Assembly (NCBI GenBank): GCA_038496675.1
Contig: CM076651.1
Coordinates: forward strand, 2,408,401 to 2,472,400
Length of the DNA: 64,000 nucleotides
DNA from: Rachycentron canadum
Lineage: Eukaryota; Chordata; Actinopteri; Carangiformes; Rachycentridae
Direction: 5' to 3'
Positions within the stretch are counted from its first letter, which is position 1. The number at the start of each line of letters is the position of its first letter. Of the stretch, positions 1 through 12,624 are shown piece by piece. A model generated the notes under the pieces. It was not told the origin of the DNA. It worked only from the letters and a program-made list of their open reading frames with translations, and searched no databases. The translations under genes were made by a program, and so were the position numbers.

Positions 1-110
1 TTGTTTTTCACATGACGTTGTGTTATTATAAAGTAAAAGTGTTTCTGTGATACGTTTTTATGCCTAAAGACTAAAGCTGGACAGATGTTATCACATGCAG
101 TTACAGACAC

Positions 111-232
111 ACCATAGATTATAAGTAAAAGTGGATGTGACCATCAGGGGGGCGACTCCACTTCAGTTTGTATTGAAGTCTATGGGAAAATGTCCCTACT
201 TCTTACTTGATTTATTAGCTCTGTAAACGAAA
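111..232 (-). mobile_element. family A repeat, 3' end fragment
   Basis: The fragment matches the right-hand end of a repeat found about ten times in the window. It has a diverged terminal stretch (CATAGATTATAAGTAAAAGTGG), the GACCATCAGGG block, the TTGAAGTCTATGGGAAAATG block and TTTATTAGCTC. It is truncated before the middle of the element. Confidence 0.75.
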
Positions 233-239
233 CGAAAAT

Positions 240-1330
240 GAGCGTGTTCACCCGGCCGTTGCGCGCACATCGACGCGGTGGACATGGGTGTTTACTGGCT
301 CCGACTCTGAACGGCTCAGTCGGCACAAAAGCCAGATGTCAGCGGGTTTTTTTTTTTTTTTTGGACCATCGGAAAAAGGAGCTTACTTGTGCGTTAGGTG
401 TCGATTTCCTGCGCTGCTCCTGAGGCTCTGTCGGCCTCAGCTCCGGACCCTCGGGATCCTACATCTGACGACCTGCAGCTTATCAGCCCGGGTCTTTCCG
501 TTCACCTGGAGGAAATCAGGACTGAGGAGCTGCTCTCCACTCTGGTTTGCCAGTTCACGGCTTAGAGGCTTCATGTTTGTTAAACTTCAGCTATTAGTTA
601 CTGTTTGCGTTTGTGATTTGATCTGCAGCTTGTAAACCCTGCCAAGACGCTCTGTAGGGGAGAGCTGCCTTTGTTTAACCTTTTCAACAGACATCAAAAG
701 GCTCTTTCGGTCTTTATGCAACTTTAGGTTCTTTGTGTCTGTAACTTCATTTCGTGGGAGTTCACTGTTGTTGTAATCGTTAACTTGCGTTTGTGTCTTT
801 GTCCCTCGTTCTTTGCTCTATAAAAACGTCAGCCTGAGTCTGTATTGATGGGCCATGGGAATGATGAAACTTTGTGTGATCAATAATGATTTTTTTTTTT
901 TTTTTTTTTATTAATCTTCAGGTCGATCGGTGTCTGTGTTCTTATCTCTTTGTCTGCGTCCGGAACAGCTGCGTCGGAGAAAACCGTGTTTGCGTTGCTT
1001 CAGCTCAGCGTCATGTAATTACTGTTAAAACAAACGTATTAATAATTGATTTGTTGATCAGCAGAGAATCAGTTTGTCAAGCTAAATACAAAAAACACTG
1101 TGGTTTTACGGCTTCTCAAATGTGAATTTATAGTTTTAGTTTGTAAAATGTAACTGTGGGTCACCTTTCACCCTGAGGAACTGATGAGCAGCCATCATGA
1201 TTTACCACTTTTGGATAGATTCGCTCCCAATATAAAACTTTCTGACTAATCTGTAACAATAAGAGACAGAGGATCAAAAAGGAGCCCACTGTGCTGTACA
1301 AGCCGTCTTGACAACCTGTTGTGTACCCAT
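240..1330. other. intronic/intergenic stretch without a recognised gene
   Basis: The open frames here are short and show no family resemblance. Poly-T runs lie near 346-362 and 887-910. If the XKR7 interpretation is right, this is part of intron 1 of that gene. Confidence 0.6.
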
Positions 1331-1331
1331 T

Positions 1332-1334
<3 letters not shown>

Positions 1335-1375
<41 letters not shown>
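1335..1375. repeat. (CA)n microsatellite
   Basis: About 20 uninterrupted AC units. The Cys-Val frame on the minus strand is translated repeat. Confidence 0.97.
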
Positions 1376-1376
<1 letters not shown>

Positions 1377-1739
1377 CTGGACTCGTGTCGTCTCTGAGCT
1401 GCTGGCTCTGGTTTCGATGCCTCGCTCAGAGCGGAGGGATTTATTCTGCTGTTAATGAACTCGTCGCGTCACGTTTTTGTTATTGATTATTCTCTGTTTG
1501 TTGAAAGTTCGCACTTTCAAATATAGATCAAAATTTTTTTTATTCTGTAATAGAAAAAGTGTTTAGATAAAATATTCTCTTCTGTTTAATCGTCTGTTGG
1601 GTTTTTTTTTGTTTTCTTTCAAATTCTTTTTATTTATTTCATTGGATTTTTTTTTTTTTTTTTTTTGTGGAGTCTTCAGAGATGGACACACACCGCCATG
1701 TTTGTTTGTTTGAAGTGGTGAACCTTTAATTCATTAAGC

Positions 1740-1742
<3 letters not shown>

Positions 1743-1775
<33 letters not shown>

Positions 1776-1780
1776 GTGTT
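1743..1780. repeat. (TG)n microsatellite
   Basis: About 18 TG units with one CG interruption. Confidence 0.96.
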
Positions 1781-1864
1781 ATAATTGGGTTTGGGGGATT
1801 ACAGGATTGTGTGTTTGGTGGTCTGTATTTATGAGACTTGTTACAGGTCAGCAGCTTTACATTA

Positions 1865-1867
<3 letters not shown>

Positions 1868-1944
<77 letters not shown>

Positions 1945-1945
1945 G
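1868..1945. repeat. compound (TG)n(AG)n microsatellite
   Basis: A long TG array with a single CG change passes directly into an AG array of about 12 units. Confidence 0.97.
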
Positions 1946-2058
1946 TTTGAATTCCTTATTATTGCATGGATCAGTGAGCATATACCCATTCAGGTGTACT
2001 TTCATGTAATTGGCTTTTTTTCTGTGTGTAAATTATGGACCAACCAATACATGTAGCT

Positions 2059-2060
<2 letters not shown>

Positions 2061-2105
<45 letters not shown>
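2061..2105. repeat. (CA)n microsatellite
   Basis: About 22 perfect CA units. Confidence 0.97.
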
Positions 2106-2108
<3 letters not shown>

Positions 2109-2237
2109 CCAACATGTTTTTGTGTTTCTGTGCCTCTGCAGACAGACGTTAAAAACAAGCGGAGACACGTTAAAAAAAAAAAAAAAACTAACAAAACAAA
2201 AAAAAAATCAAAAAACAAACAGCAGATATGAAATATT

Positions 2238-2825
2238 GATGTAACAGGAGGGAGGAGAGGTGAGAAGAGCAAGGAAACATCTATTCTTCTATTGTGTCTC
2301 TAAAGAGGAAAGAAATGAAACAAACAAACAGAAAAGAGAAATAAAGGGAAGGAGACAAGAGATGAGGAGAGATGAGGATAGGAGAGAGGAGAGGAGAAAA
2401 GTGGAAAGGAGACAAAAGAGGAAATAAATGAAACAAACTGAAATGAGAAATGAAAGGAAGGAGACAAGGGGAGAGACGAGAGGAGAGGAGACAAGAAGGG
2501 ATGAGACAAGACGAGAGGAGAGACGAGAGGAGAGAAGACAAGAGGAGAGGAGACAAGAAGAGACGAGAGGAAAGGATACAAGAGGAGAGGAGAGACAAGA
2601 GGAGAGGAGAGGAAAAAAGAAAAGAGAAGACAAGAGGAGAGGAGACAAGAAGAGACGAGAGGAAAGGATACAAGAGGAGAGGAGAGACAAGAGGAGAGGA
2701 GACGAGAGACAAGAGGAGAGATAAGAGGAGAGGAGAGACGAGAGAAGAGAAGAGGAGAGGAAAGAAGAAAAGAGAAGGCAAGAGGAGAGGAGAGACAAGA
2801 GGAGAGGAGACAAGAGGAGAGGAGA
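2238..2825. repeat. polypurine tract with GAGGA-type minisatellite
   Basis: Nearly 590 bases consist almost entirely of A and G on the plus strand, built from GAGGAGAG, ACAAGAG and AGACGAG words. A block of about 75 bases ending in GGATACAAGAGG recurs with a 92-base offset (2571 versus 2663), showing tandem duplication. Long open frames on both strands here (Arg/Glu-rich or Ser/Leu-rich) are artefacts of the composition. Confidence 0.93.
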
Positions 2826-3060
2826 CTTGAGACTCACAGGACTGTGACAGACCCATTATCTCCCTCCCTCCTCCCTCCTCCCTCACATCCCTCCTCCCTC
2901 AAATCCCCAGAGAGACAGAGACAGAGATGAGGACGTTCTGGGACGAGTCAAAGAGAAGTTAAGCTCTCAGGATATTCTCCTCTTTCTTGCCGTCTCATTA
3001 CTCCTTCGCCTTCTCCCTCAGTTCCTCTGTTCTTTTATTTTCTATCTTCACCTCCTCCGT

Positions 3061-3080
3061 CTCTCTCTCTCTCTCTCTCT
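3061..3080. repeat. (CT)n microsatellite
   Basis: Ten CT units. They are followed 40 bases later by an A-rich run (3119-3144). Confidence 0.9.
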
Positions 3081-3888
3081 CATCGTAGTGAAACATTGTT
3101 TTTGTGGGATTTTTCTTTTAAAAAAAAAAAAAAAACAAAAAAAAACACACACATCAAACGTCCAGGTCTCAGCTCCATGCTGTTGTCTTCCTTTACTCTT
3201 TTCATTCTCCGACAGTCGTTTCCACTGATGATTAGGAGCATTTTCTCTTTTTGTTCACTCTCTTCTACAAAGCATTAACACACAGCTTCATTAGTGACAC
3301 ACACACATTGTTTTAAATGAAGCAACGCACACACACACACACACTTTCTCTCAAGAGGATGTCAGAAGTATTTTGTCTGTCAGCTGCAGACGTTCCCTCT
3401 CTCTTTCTCCCAGCGAAGAACAAAACACGAGGGAACAAAGACAGAAAAGTTGAGAGGGAGGACGAGGTGAAAGAGAGAGAGGTGGACAGAGAGAGAGAGA
3501 GGAATAAAAACAAGGCAGAATAAAAATGTCAGATTTGATGTTATTGTCTACGTGTCACGCTTTCCCATCGACGGCTGCTTTGATTGACAGGAGGGGGCGG
3601 GGCTGAACTTTTTTGTTCAAGACCCAAAACAATGGAAACGAGAAAGCAGAGAGAGCTCAACCTCCGCTGAGGCGGCAATGTCCTCAAAATCTTTGCCGCA
3701 ATGACGGGAGTGTTGTAAACCTGCATCCAAACGGGAATGCTTAAAGGTTAAAGGTTTAGTACGCGCTTTTAATCCACATTGAAAAAAAACTGGCCCGTTT
3801 ACGAGCGAGTGCGAGAGCGAACAGAGGCTCAACTCAGCATCAGTCCCATGTTCCTAATAAAACGCCCCTGATTGTATGGACACCTCAA

Positions 3889-4412
3889 CATGGCGACTAC
3901 CTGTAATCGTTCCAACCCAGTATCAACCCACTGCGACGTCACCCATCGGTCCGTGAGCGGCTGTTTGAAATCCTCCAGTTTGTAATTTGTCCATCGGCCA
4001 TCTTGTTTTACCAAGATGGGAAGGTGGAGCTGAGGAGGAGTGAGGGGTGGATCTGACCTGCTCTGTGCTCTATCCTGATTGGGTGGTACAGCCTGTCAAT
4101 CACACCACAGCCACGCCCCCTAATCCATCCCCTGCTTTCTGGTCTATTTTCCTCTAAATGGACCATCATTTAAAAAATGAACATCATGTTGTATTGAAGA
4201 CTTGAAACTAGAGACTGAGACCATAAACTCATTAGGAAAACGTTTACTGAGCTAATAAATCAAGGGAGAAGTAGGGACATTTTCCCATAGACTTCAATAC
4301 AATCTGACTTCTTTAACAACCAGTGGAGTCGCCCCCTGGTGGTCATTAGAGAGAATGAAGGTTTGAGACTCTTCAGCGTTGGTTTATATCCACTTTTACA
4401 AACAGTCTACGG
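3889..4412 (+). mobile_element. family A repeat, long copy
   Basis: This is one of the fullest copies. It runs from CATGGCGACTACC through GTGACGTC-like and CCATCTTG blocks, GGTGGAGCTGAGGAGGAGTG, an ATTGGGTGGTACAGCCTG block, TAGCCACGCCCCC-like sequence, ATGAACATCATGTTGTATTG, TTTCCCATAGACTTCAATAC and GTGGAGTCGCCCCCTGGTGG, and ends near TTTTACAAACAGTCTACG. The end resembles the inverse of the CATAGACTGTGTATAAAAAT end seen in the 62475 copy, as in a short non-autonomous DNA transposon. No coding capacity is visible. Confidence 0.85.
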
Positions 4413-4419
4413 TTCTGAC

Positions 4420-5900
4420 CCATGTTTTTTCATCTGCTGCTACGACGGCTTCGCCTGTTTCCACTGTTCTAGTTTCAGGTTTTTCGCATCGATTTGCTCC
4501 GATTCAACCCCAACGTCCATCAGTGATGTCGGGCGACGAGGTTTGCTCCACTGTTCTAGTTCATCACGAAAGGTGCTGGATCCCTCTTGCGTGAGTGAGG
4601 TTCGTCCATATGGAGCGACACAAAGCGTTCAGAGCAGCTCATGGCATCGAGGTGTCTTCGATGTGTCCAGATATAAACTGCACTCAAGTTTCTTACATGA
4701 AAGCTGTTGAGTAGTTTCAGAAATTTCCTGCGAACAGACAAAAAGGGCTGGAAAGTCAACCTCTGCGGTGTAACAGTGATAGGCAGCCATCTCTGCTTTT
4801 ACAGGAAGTGCAACATCTTGTGAACTATTACATGTTGATACACAAACTCAGAGCTGTCACACGTTATTAAACCGCTTCGCAACATGAGAGCCAACTGAAA
4901 CCAACTAAATTATTCCTAATACATTAGAACCTAAAGTCAAAAGCCTTTTTAGGTTCATCCTGAAAACTAACAGCTCAGAAGTCCAACCTGAGGCAAGTAT
5001 TTCCTCTCGAGAGGATTTGAAAAGCTTGATTCCAAAATAAAAGCTTAAACATAAAGGAACAGCAACACCAGCACCGTCTGAATACCTGATAAGAGCTTTG
5101 CTTCAGAAAACCCAAATGTCTTTGTTTGACCATGAGTTGGCAGTCTTCACACACTTAAAAAAAAAACTGATGAATGTCAGTTAATAAAGACTGAGAATTA
5201 AACTTATCATCATTTTTAATGGACTCTTAAGTATTTTCATTACTGTTGTAGTTATATAAAAAAAACAGAGGGTGGATGACGGCTTCAATCTCGATGCTAG
5301 ACTTTGAAAAGTCACAAAGACAAATTCAACCGGGATGAAAAGCGTAATAAATGAAATGTGGCATATTCCTCCGTCAGCATACAGCACGGCTTCCCTCCAA
5401 CAACCAGAGACGCCCTTTGAGCTCGAGTCGAGTCCAGAGAGGAGGGAGACGAGAGCAGAGCAGAGGCTTTGGGCTGCGAGTAGGTTGGTGATTGATTTAT
5501 CAGGCCCTCAGAGCCTCGTTCCTCACCACAAACAGCAGAGGGCTGATCAGACGCCAGCGTAAATCAACACAACATGACCACGACACGCAGTTCACATGGC
5601 TGCAGGCTGCGTTTACTTCAGCACCTCATTTACTTAATTGTAGAATGCGTTTTTATCTGTTTTATGCCATACAGTCGCTGCAAGCATTTCTCGTTTGTTC
5701 ATCGAGTCAAACGGGTCTGGAGCTGTTGATGCTGTTGACAGCCGCTGCCATGGTTGGAGAGAAACGCATTTTCATTGGCTTGGCTCAGAATTTGGACGCC
5801 ACCTTTCTATGAGGACAGAAGTAAAGCTGCAAAAATGGCAGCAGACACGGGTGAGATCGATGTGGCTGTGCAGAAATAACTACTCTTAGATTTAAAAGCT
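4420..5900. other. stretch without a recognised gene
   Basis: Unique-looking sequence with no family-like open frame and no convincing splice-bounded exon. Confidence 0.5.
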
Positions 5901-5904
5901 TCTT

Positions 5905-6240
5905 CCTCCCACAGTCCGAGACACCGGCGGCACCGCAGGAAGGTTCTGGGTTCAAACGCTGGGCCTGGAGCCTTTAGCGTGGAGTTTGAATGTGGGTTCC
6001 CTCCGAGTTCTCCTGCTTCCTCCCACAGTCCAAAGACATGCACATTAGACAGATTAGTGGCTCTAAAATCGCCCGCAGGCCTGAGTGTGAGTGGTTGTTT
6101 GTCGGCCCCGTGATAGGCTGGACCCTCGCTCCACGTGGGAACGCTACCTGCCTCCATCCTACCCCACACACAGGAGTCACACCGGCTCGGACACCGCCCT
6201 GGTCAATAAGGTCCATGTCAGGGCAACCGGATGAGAAGTG
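5905..6240 (+). mobile_element. SINE-like repeat (family C), diverged copy
   Basis: It contains an AGGAAGGTTCTGGGTTCAAA box resembling an RNA polymerase III B box, then GTGGAGTTTG, TTCCTCCCACAGTCCAAAGAC, GACATGCACATTAGACAG and GGCCCCGTGATAGGCTGG, ending in GATGAGAAGTGG. The order matches a widespread teleost repeat recalled from memory; its class name was not checked. Confidence 0.7.
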
Positions 6241-7915
6241 GAACAAGAGCAAGATGAAATTAGATATAAATATATATATATATAAAATGGAAAATGGCTC
6301 ACATTTTGGAAACATTTGGTCATAAACCACATTTACAATGAGACGTGGTGATGCCACTGGAATGGGGATTTATTAACTTCAATCTTGTGGGGAACATGAA
6401 TTTCTGAACCAAGTTTCACAACAATCTATAAAGTGGTTGCAATTTTACTCACAAAAATCTCATCTCGTTGCTTTGAGCCAATAAATGCACAACACTTATG
6501 GAAAAAAGATTAAAGAGAATATATTGAAAATATATATTATAATATATAGAGGCTTAATTACTTATGATTTTATTAGGATAGGATAAAGTTTTCTTCTTCT
6601 AAATACTTTTCATATTTTGTATCATTATAATTAATATACCCCATTGTGTATAGGTTTTTTTCCCCTATGCTCTGCGTGAATGCAGCTATTATATACTGAA
6701 GCGTACAGAATATTATGCGAAAGCTAGAGACTTCATGGTGTTTCAAGTAAATTCAAGTAAAAATATGATGGCAAAAATTCTCTCTAGATGGAAAAAAAAA
6801 AAGTTTCACGGTAAATTTATCCAGTAGTTGTTCAGCTTTAATCACTGAAAAACACAAATGCAAACCCCAACATTTGTGTTGGATTAAAAGTCAGGGAATC
6901 ACCAAACTGAGTAGGTTTCATCCTCTGGGGATCATAAATGAATGGACCAAAATTTCAGGGTCAATTCATTTAATAGTCCCGGAGATATTTCCAACAGTTG
7001 GACCAAAATTGTGACTGAGCAACGTTTCCTTTCCCTGATCCACGCTGCTAGTTTGGCTATAAATCAAAGTAAAACTCTCCTTGGGAAAAGTATGCACATC
7101 TGCAGGAAAAAAAAAAAAAAAAAAAAAATTCTGATCAAACCTTTTACCTCTAATATATATTCTGCTCGTTTTCCTCTTGACTACGATGCAGTTAAGTGCA
7201 AAATGAGATCACCATTTTATACAACTGCCTCCCAGTAACGCAAGGTCGTATAAACTGTTGAGAACACAAAGACTCGGGGCCAAAACAGTCAGAGTGCATG
7301 TACGAAAAGACTCCAGAGCCTCGATGATAGCGTTACATCAGATGCCTCATGTTTTATTTCGGGGACATGAGCTTATGCGCTCTAATAGACGGTTCAAGTT
7401 AGGGACTCTTATTATTTCTCAGTCTACAACGCTGTTAAATAAAAAGGACGCAGCAGGCCCAAGAGCGTTGTGCAATTAGCCAGAAAATGAAACCGAATGG
7501 TTGAAGCTATGATTCAGAGCTGCAGCTGTGAGGCTCATTGTGATGTTGAAGTGGTACCTGCCGATGTCAGCCAGTGAATTAGCAACACAGACATGAACGC
7601 TGCTTCTAAAAAGATGTTTTGTTGAGAATCACCAGCTCTGCAGTGACCCCCGGCGATGGAGGACCGTTTTTCAGCCTCTTTTAACTCATGGTTTTTGGCC
7701 GTCAATCTGCACGCTGCTGTTTTAATTAAAAAAAAAACCTGATAAACCCTCCGTTTGCCACCTGTCCAGCACCAAACAACAGATAGTCGCTAAAGAGATG
7801 GAGAGTTTTTTTTTTTCTCAGCAGATTGTGGAGAACAAACCGGAGCTAAAACTCAAATAGGATGCTAATGTTGCTCTTTGTCAACTCATCCAACATCTTA
7901 AAAAGCTGATCATAA
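6240..7915. other. AT-rich stretch without a recognised gene
   Basis: AT-rich sequence with a short TATATA run (about 6262-6283) and a poly-A run (7107-7128). No coding signal was recognised. Confidence 0.5.
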
Positions 7916-8015
7916 GTCATCCATCCATCCATTATCTGGACTGCTTACTTCTGCAGGGTCGCGGGGTGGGGGAGCACGCAGTGCTAACCACTGCACCACC
8001 ATGCCACCTGATCAT
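7916..8015 (-). mobile_element. SINE-like repeat (family C), internally deleted copy
   Basis: Read on the minus strand it has the head GGCATGGTGGTGCAGTGGTT and, after a deletion, the tail CACCCCGCGACCCTGCAGAA followed by a (GGAT)n end. On the plus strand the tail appears as CATCCATCCATCCATTATCT. Confidence 0.75.
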
Positions 8016-8309
8016 AGGCCAGTCATGTGTTTTTAACGTGTCCTGCCCCCAAGTGGCCACAAAAAGAAATCTATCAATACAGCTGTAAGTTTGACTGAGG
8101 CATCCCATCTTGTTGCTGTCTGTGTCCATCGTAAATTCAAGTTGTGATGTTTCCTTCCTTGTCAACTCTGCTCAAACCAAGATAAATATCACAATCGTTG
8201 AAAAAAAAAAAAAAAAAGAGAGAAAAGGATCCATATTTGCAGTTGCATAGCAACAGAGTTCATATGTTCACTTGTACGGCGAGCGTGTACTGGACCTCCC
8301 ATCTTGTCT

Positions 8310-8610
8310 TTTGGCTGCTACTGTGAGGGGGTGGTGCTGCAAGAAGGTTGTGGGCTTGAACCCCAGGCCCGGGGCCTTTCTGTGGAGTTTGCATGTTCCT
8401 CCTGTGCCTTCCCTCCAGGTGCTCCGGCTCCTTCCCGCAGTCCAATGACATGCACAGCAGGTTAATTGGTGAATTTGTTCATTGTCTCCACATGTCGGCC
8501 CCGTGATGGACTGCCGACCCATTCAGGATGTACCCCGCCCTCGTCCGATGCAGCCCCACCATGACTGCATGGATAAGAGGTATAGATAATGGATGAGTGG
8601 ATGGATCCTT
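8310..8610 (+). mobile_element. SINE-like repeat (family C)
   Basis: It has CAAGAAGGTTGTGGGCTTGA, GGCCCGGGGCCTTTCTGTGG, GGAGTTTGCATGTTC, CAGTCCAATGACATGC, AGGTTAATTGGTGA, GGCCCCGTGATGGACTG and GGATGTACCCCGCCCTCG, and ends in ATAGATAATGGATGAGTGG. It is the best-preserved member in the window. Confidence 0.85.
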
Positions 8611-8619
8611 CTGTGATGG

Positions 8620-8690
8620 GTCACCACAGTGGACCACCATGGCCATATTTGATCAACCTGCTCTACCACCTGAGCCACGACCCCCAAACG
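8620..8690 (-). mobile_element. tRNA-like SINE head fragment
   Basis: The minus strand reads GGGGGTCGTGGCTCAGGTGG then TAGAGCAGGTTG. This resembles a tRNA A-box region (TGGCTCAGNNGGTAGAGC), as in fish tRNA-derived SINEs. No tRNA cloverleaf is complete, so it is not a functional tRNA gene. Confidence 0.5.
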
Positions 8691-9435
8691 TCCAAAACAA
8701 ACAAAGCAAAGGGGAAGAAGATGGAACCTTTTTTCAAACAAAGTGAAAACATAAACTGCATCACTTCCTGGAAAGTAATGGTGACTGTGAGTGTAAGAGC
8801 ACAAAATGGAAAAGCTTTCAGGAGCTGAATACAGAATGAACAACTGCTGTGATTACAACAGACGATGAGGAGCAAAAAAGTAAGTGATAAAAGTGACGAT
8901 ACGTCAAAATATTGTTACTGAAATTTTGAGCTTTGAAACTGAATTTATGTCTTTGGCACTAAAATCGTCTGTGTCTTAGTTCGGAGAGACAAAAAGGCCC
9001 TAACATTTGGAGGATTTTCCTCACACACACACGCACGCACGCACAGTCGTGCAGAGGAAAATCCGGAGAGACAGATCAGAGAGTGTGCGAGTTCAGAGAG
9101 CTCGGAGAGAGAAAACTAGAATCCACAGCGATACAACTGTTCCTCTGGGCTTTGAACATAAAGTTCACACACTCGAGGAGAACGTGTCTGAATGTGTTCG
9201 TATGAACGAACGGGAGAGAAAGGAAAATCTGTGCGTACACCTGCAGGCTACATGCTAATAACATGCACCACTGAGGCGCACACAGACATAAACTAACAAA
9301 CCCTGTGCAGGCCTCAGTCCATGTACTGTCCCAGATTACACTATCTAATCTATCCATCCATCCATCCATCAGCAGTTTATGGTCTTTAATCTACACTGAG
9401 ACCATGAAAAGAACATGGATGTTAAAACAAAACCA
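8691..9435. other. stretch without a recognised gene
   Basis: Only short simple-sequence patches (ACGC near 9030, ATCC near 9353-9368). The open frames show no recognisable domains. Confidence 0.5.
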
Positions 9436-9436
9436 C

Positions 9437-9439
<3 letters not shown>

Positions 9440-9496
<57 letters not shown>
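9440..9496. repeat. (AG)n microsatellite
   Basis: About 28 AG units. Confidence 0.97.
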
Positions 9497-9499
<3 letters not shown>

Positions 9500-9503
<4 letters not shown>

Positions 9504-11510
9504 TGTTTTGAGGCCACGACTGAACTTTACTCGTCAGTAACTCGCGGATGACATGAAGCTGATCCTTCTCCCGGACTGACCGAGAAGACCAGTAAGACAG
9601 GAGCGACGAAGTATCGTGTTAATTTCTTCAACAGAATGCTTTCCATGTGCCGCATACAGGAGTTAGTGAACTTCAGCACTGCAAGTTGTGGAAAAACCCT
9701 CCCAGAGGGCCGACTGAAGACCGACCGTCCCTCCCCATTAAACTGAAACGGATACCAAAACGCTCGCTTTGTCCACAGCTGAAACCGAGACTCAGACTCA
9801 GCAGGTCTCTTCCCTCTCTTACGGCCTTCAGTGTTTTAATGGAGCACAGTTTTGACAGCTGTCGCTCCAGGAGCAAACATCAGGATCCACAGCTGCTTGG
9901 ATCAAAGTGTCTGGATTCACCCGCCTCATGACACCAATGACATCATGTTCGTTTAAGAGCGGGCCTAATTGTTGCACACGCAGTTTTACTCCCATCCTGA
10001 ATGTGATTCATCCTGTTGGAGATATTACATCATAAAGTGTTTTTAATGGAGCCCATGATTAGTTACATTCTCCACCATTAAACCAACCAAAGAAAATCAG
10101 ATTTACCAGCATTGTAAACCAGTGAGACCAGTGAAACCATCCACCCAGGCCAACATTAGTGTATCTGAACCATGATGACTGTTCCCCAACAGTACTGGTC
10201 AATTATCTTATTCCAAACCGCAATTCTTTGTTAACTTTAAATCTAAAACATTAACCAAAACACGTGTGTTTCGGTCTAAAAGCGAAGTACAAATGAAAAA
10301 ACAAATAAAACCCGCAGGATCTTGATGCTGATTGCGATGCTGATCATTTGATACTGTTGAAATAAAAAAAAACTGAGTCTTTTAAACTTTAAGTTAAGAC
10401 ACACAGCATCTTGACACTGTGGCATTCCCAGGGAGCGACAACCCAACGATAATACTGATGTTGCAAAGCCCTGCATTATGTTAAACTTAATCTTAAATGT
10501 CAAAACATTGAAATGTCAAATGGTTAAAATCTTTACTTATCTACAACATCCACTAAACTGTAATATGAGCAACATGGTTCTGAAAACATCATGGTTTAAA
10601 AAACGCAAGAAAGGAAATGAATCCCACCTCGATGCACCAATTCCTACACGGACAGATTGTTGACATAGATCATGAGATGCTGAATATGAAGCTAATTTCA
10701 GGGATATTGTGCCGTTTGTCTTTAAATGGAGGATTGAGGAGGAGATAAAACTGTATCAGAGATTGTTTTACGGGGTGATTTGATTTCGTGAAGGTTCGCA
10801 GCTGCACGTGTAAGAGCACAACACAATAAAACTACACTACAGAAACCCTGCGGAGGGATGTTGGCATCCTCCATCAGTCTAACTTAAACTATAAAACCCT
10901 CCGTTCTCCAACAAAAAACGTAGAGACACAGTCTGCGATTCCCCGTCCATCATGGGATAAAGATCTAATTTAAATTGTAAAGCAGAGACATTCGGACTGA
11001 GCAGTTAATTTAGAGCAAAGGGCTGTAAAACAAGATGAACCTTCCTGATCCCTGAGGAGAAACTGGGTCATTACAGCAGCTCTGGGGCTCAGAGCAAGCA
11101 GCGAGATGGGAACTCTGCTGAGGGTGTTTATCCACTGAATAACTGGGCTCCATCTAGTCACAAGGATTTAAGAGTAAGATGAATTAATTATGCATCGTTC
11201 CTGTGTCTGTCTCAGGTTTGCTTTTGTGGTTTTGGGAGATTTTGCACCAGTCTGGGAGTCAAACAAGCTCCAGTTCAGCTCCACGCACATCTGCAAATAC
11301 TGATTCTCAAAGAAATTGCCTTTGTTAGACAAACCGAGTAACTGAGTTTTGTCGAGAGTGTTTTTAAACTGCCTCAACAAAACAGGCCTTTTGTGATTTT
11401 ACTCATTGTCTGACTTTTGTTCATTTCTGTTTCTCAACCAAAAGCTACACAAAAGAAGCTCAGTCAGTGGCTTTTCATTTTGCTTTGCACACAATTTTGG
11501 TTTTGACTAG
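9500..11510. other. stretch without a recognised gene
   Basis: No long family-like open frame and no repeat that I recognise. Confidence 0.5.
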
Positions 11511-12624
11511 TTTAAAGGTCCAATATTTTACACTTTCCTGGCGTTCTTTAAGTGTTGATCCCTATAAGTAGATGTATTTGTGGTAAAGCCATCTCAGTGA
11601 AGTTTTATATCTCCTCTCTCAGGCTTCTCACTGGTGCCAGTAACATCAGGTTGTGTTGTAAACTTTCATTAAAGTGTAACTCACTATAATCAACATATAA
11701 CCTGTATTATAAACACTTCATGTTCAACCTATAAGATCAGTATATCAACTGTGTTCATGATTAAAAGTTGAAATGCTTAGAGAATTTTGTTCGCCAAGTT
11801 TGTTATAACATGTAACCTGGGAGTAATAAAATAAAATAATAATTATTATTATTTGTTTTTTTAAATATGGCCTGAGAATCCCAAGAAATAATGGTGTCAG
11901 CAAAAGTCCACACAAGCAAACACTCGACATTATTAGAAACCGACAATAAGAACCAGCCCACAAGCCCGATCTGGAAAAGTATGACAGTAAATCCACTGAA
12001 GGAGGCGGGACGGCTGACGATAAAAGATAATGTTCACGCACAAAGTTTTTAGTTGGGACCTGGAGCCAACGCGGGTTTATCTCTGAGAAGGAATAATCAG
12101 AAGAGAGGATCTGAGCCTCTCTCCTGATTGGCTGGCTGCTTTCTGAGTGATTTATTAAGGATGCAGTAGATTACAGAGAAACCAAATCCTACGAGGCTGG
12201 ATGGTGGGTCCAGGTGGGTGGGGTTTGGGGGCGTGGCTGAGGGCGGTGACTGTACAGTTGTGACATCACAAAGTTCCCGAAGTCCTGACGGCTGGTTTTA
12301 AGGCTCAGTTTCTGAAAACAGGCTGTGAGCATTTCTCTGTGACTGAGACCTTTGATACTTCCACTGTATTAATATAGAACCTGGACCTGCTTTATAATCA
12401 AAGACCACATGGAGGTCTACCTTTAGACCGTATGGACCTTTAACATCTACCTTTAGACCATATGGACCTTTAACATCTACCTTTAGACCATATGGACCTT
12501 TAACATCTACCTTTAGACTGTATGGACCTTTAACATCTACCTTTAAACCGTATGGACCTTTAACATCTACCTTTAGACCGTATGGACCTTTAACATCTAC
12601 CTTAAGACTATATGGACCTTTAAT
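11511..12624. mobile_element. TTAA-type MITE with internal minisatellite
   Basis: The left end reads TTTAAAGGTCCAATATTTTA and the right end TATGGACCTTTAA, so the termini are imperfect inverted repeats with a TTAA at each edge. Internal stretches (CTTTCCTGGCGTTCTTTAAG, TTTTATATCTCCTCTCTCAG, CCTGGACCTGCTTTATAATC) match a common teleost non-autonomous element known to me from memory. There is no transposase. The element seems enlarged by other sequence in the middle. Confidence 0.75.
12415..12624. repeat. 30-bp minisatellite, about 6.5 copies
   Basis: The unit is TATGGACCTTTAACATCTAC followed by CTTTAGACCG, repeated every 30 bases with a few substitutions (CCG/CCA/CTG). Each unit carries the element's own right terminus TATGGACCTTTAA. 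The same unit recurs at 34302-34606. Confidence 0.95.

Noticed and set aside
2281..2886. 201-codon minus-strand open frame (Ser/Leu/Pro rich) and overlapping Arg/Glu-rich plus-strand frames
   Set aside because: They are translations of a polypurine minisatellite in every frame and carry no domain.
8640..8690. Possible tRNA gene on the minus strand
   Set aside because: Only an A-box-like head is present. There is no complete cloverleaf or B box at the right distance, so it fits a SINE fragment.
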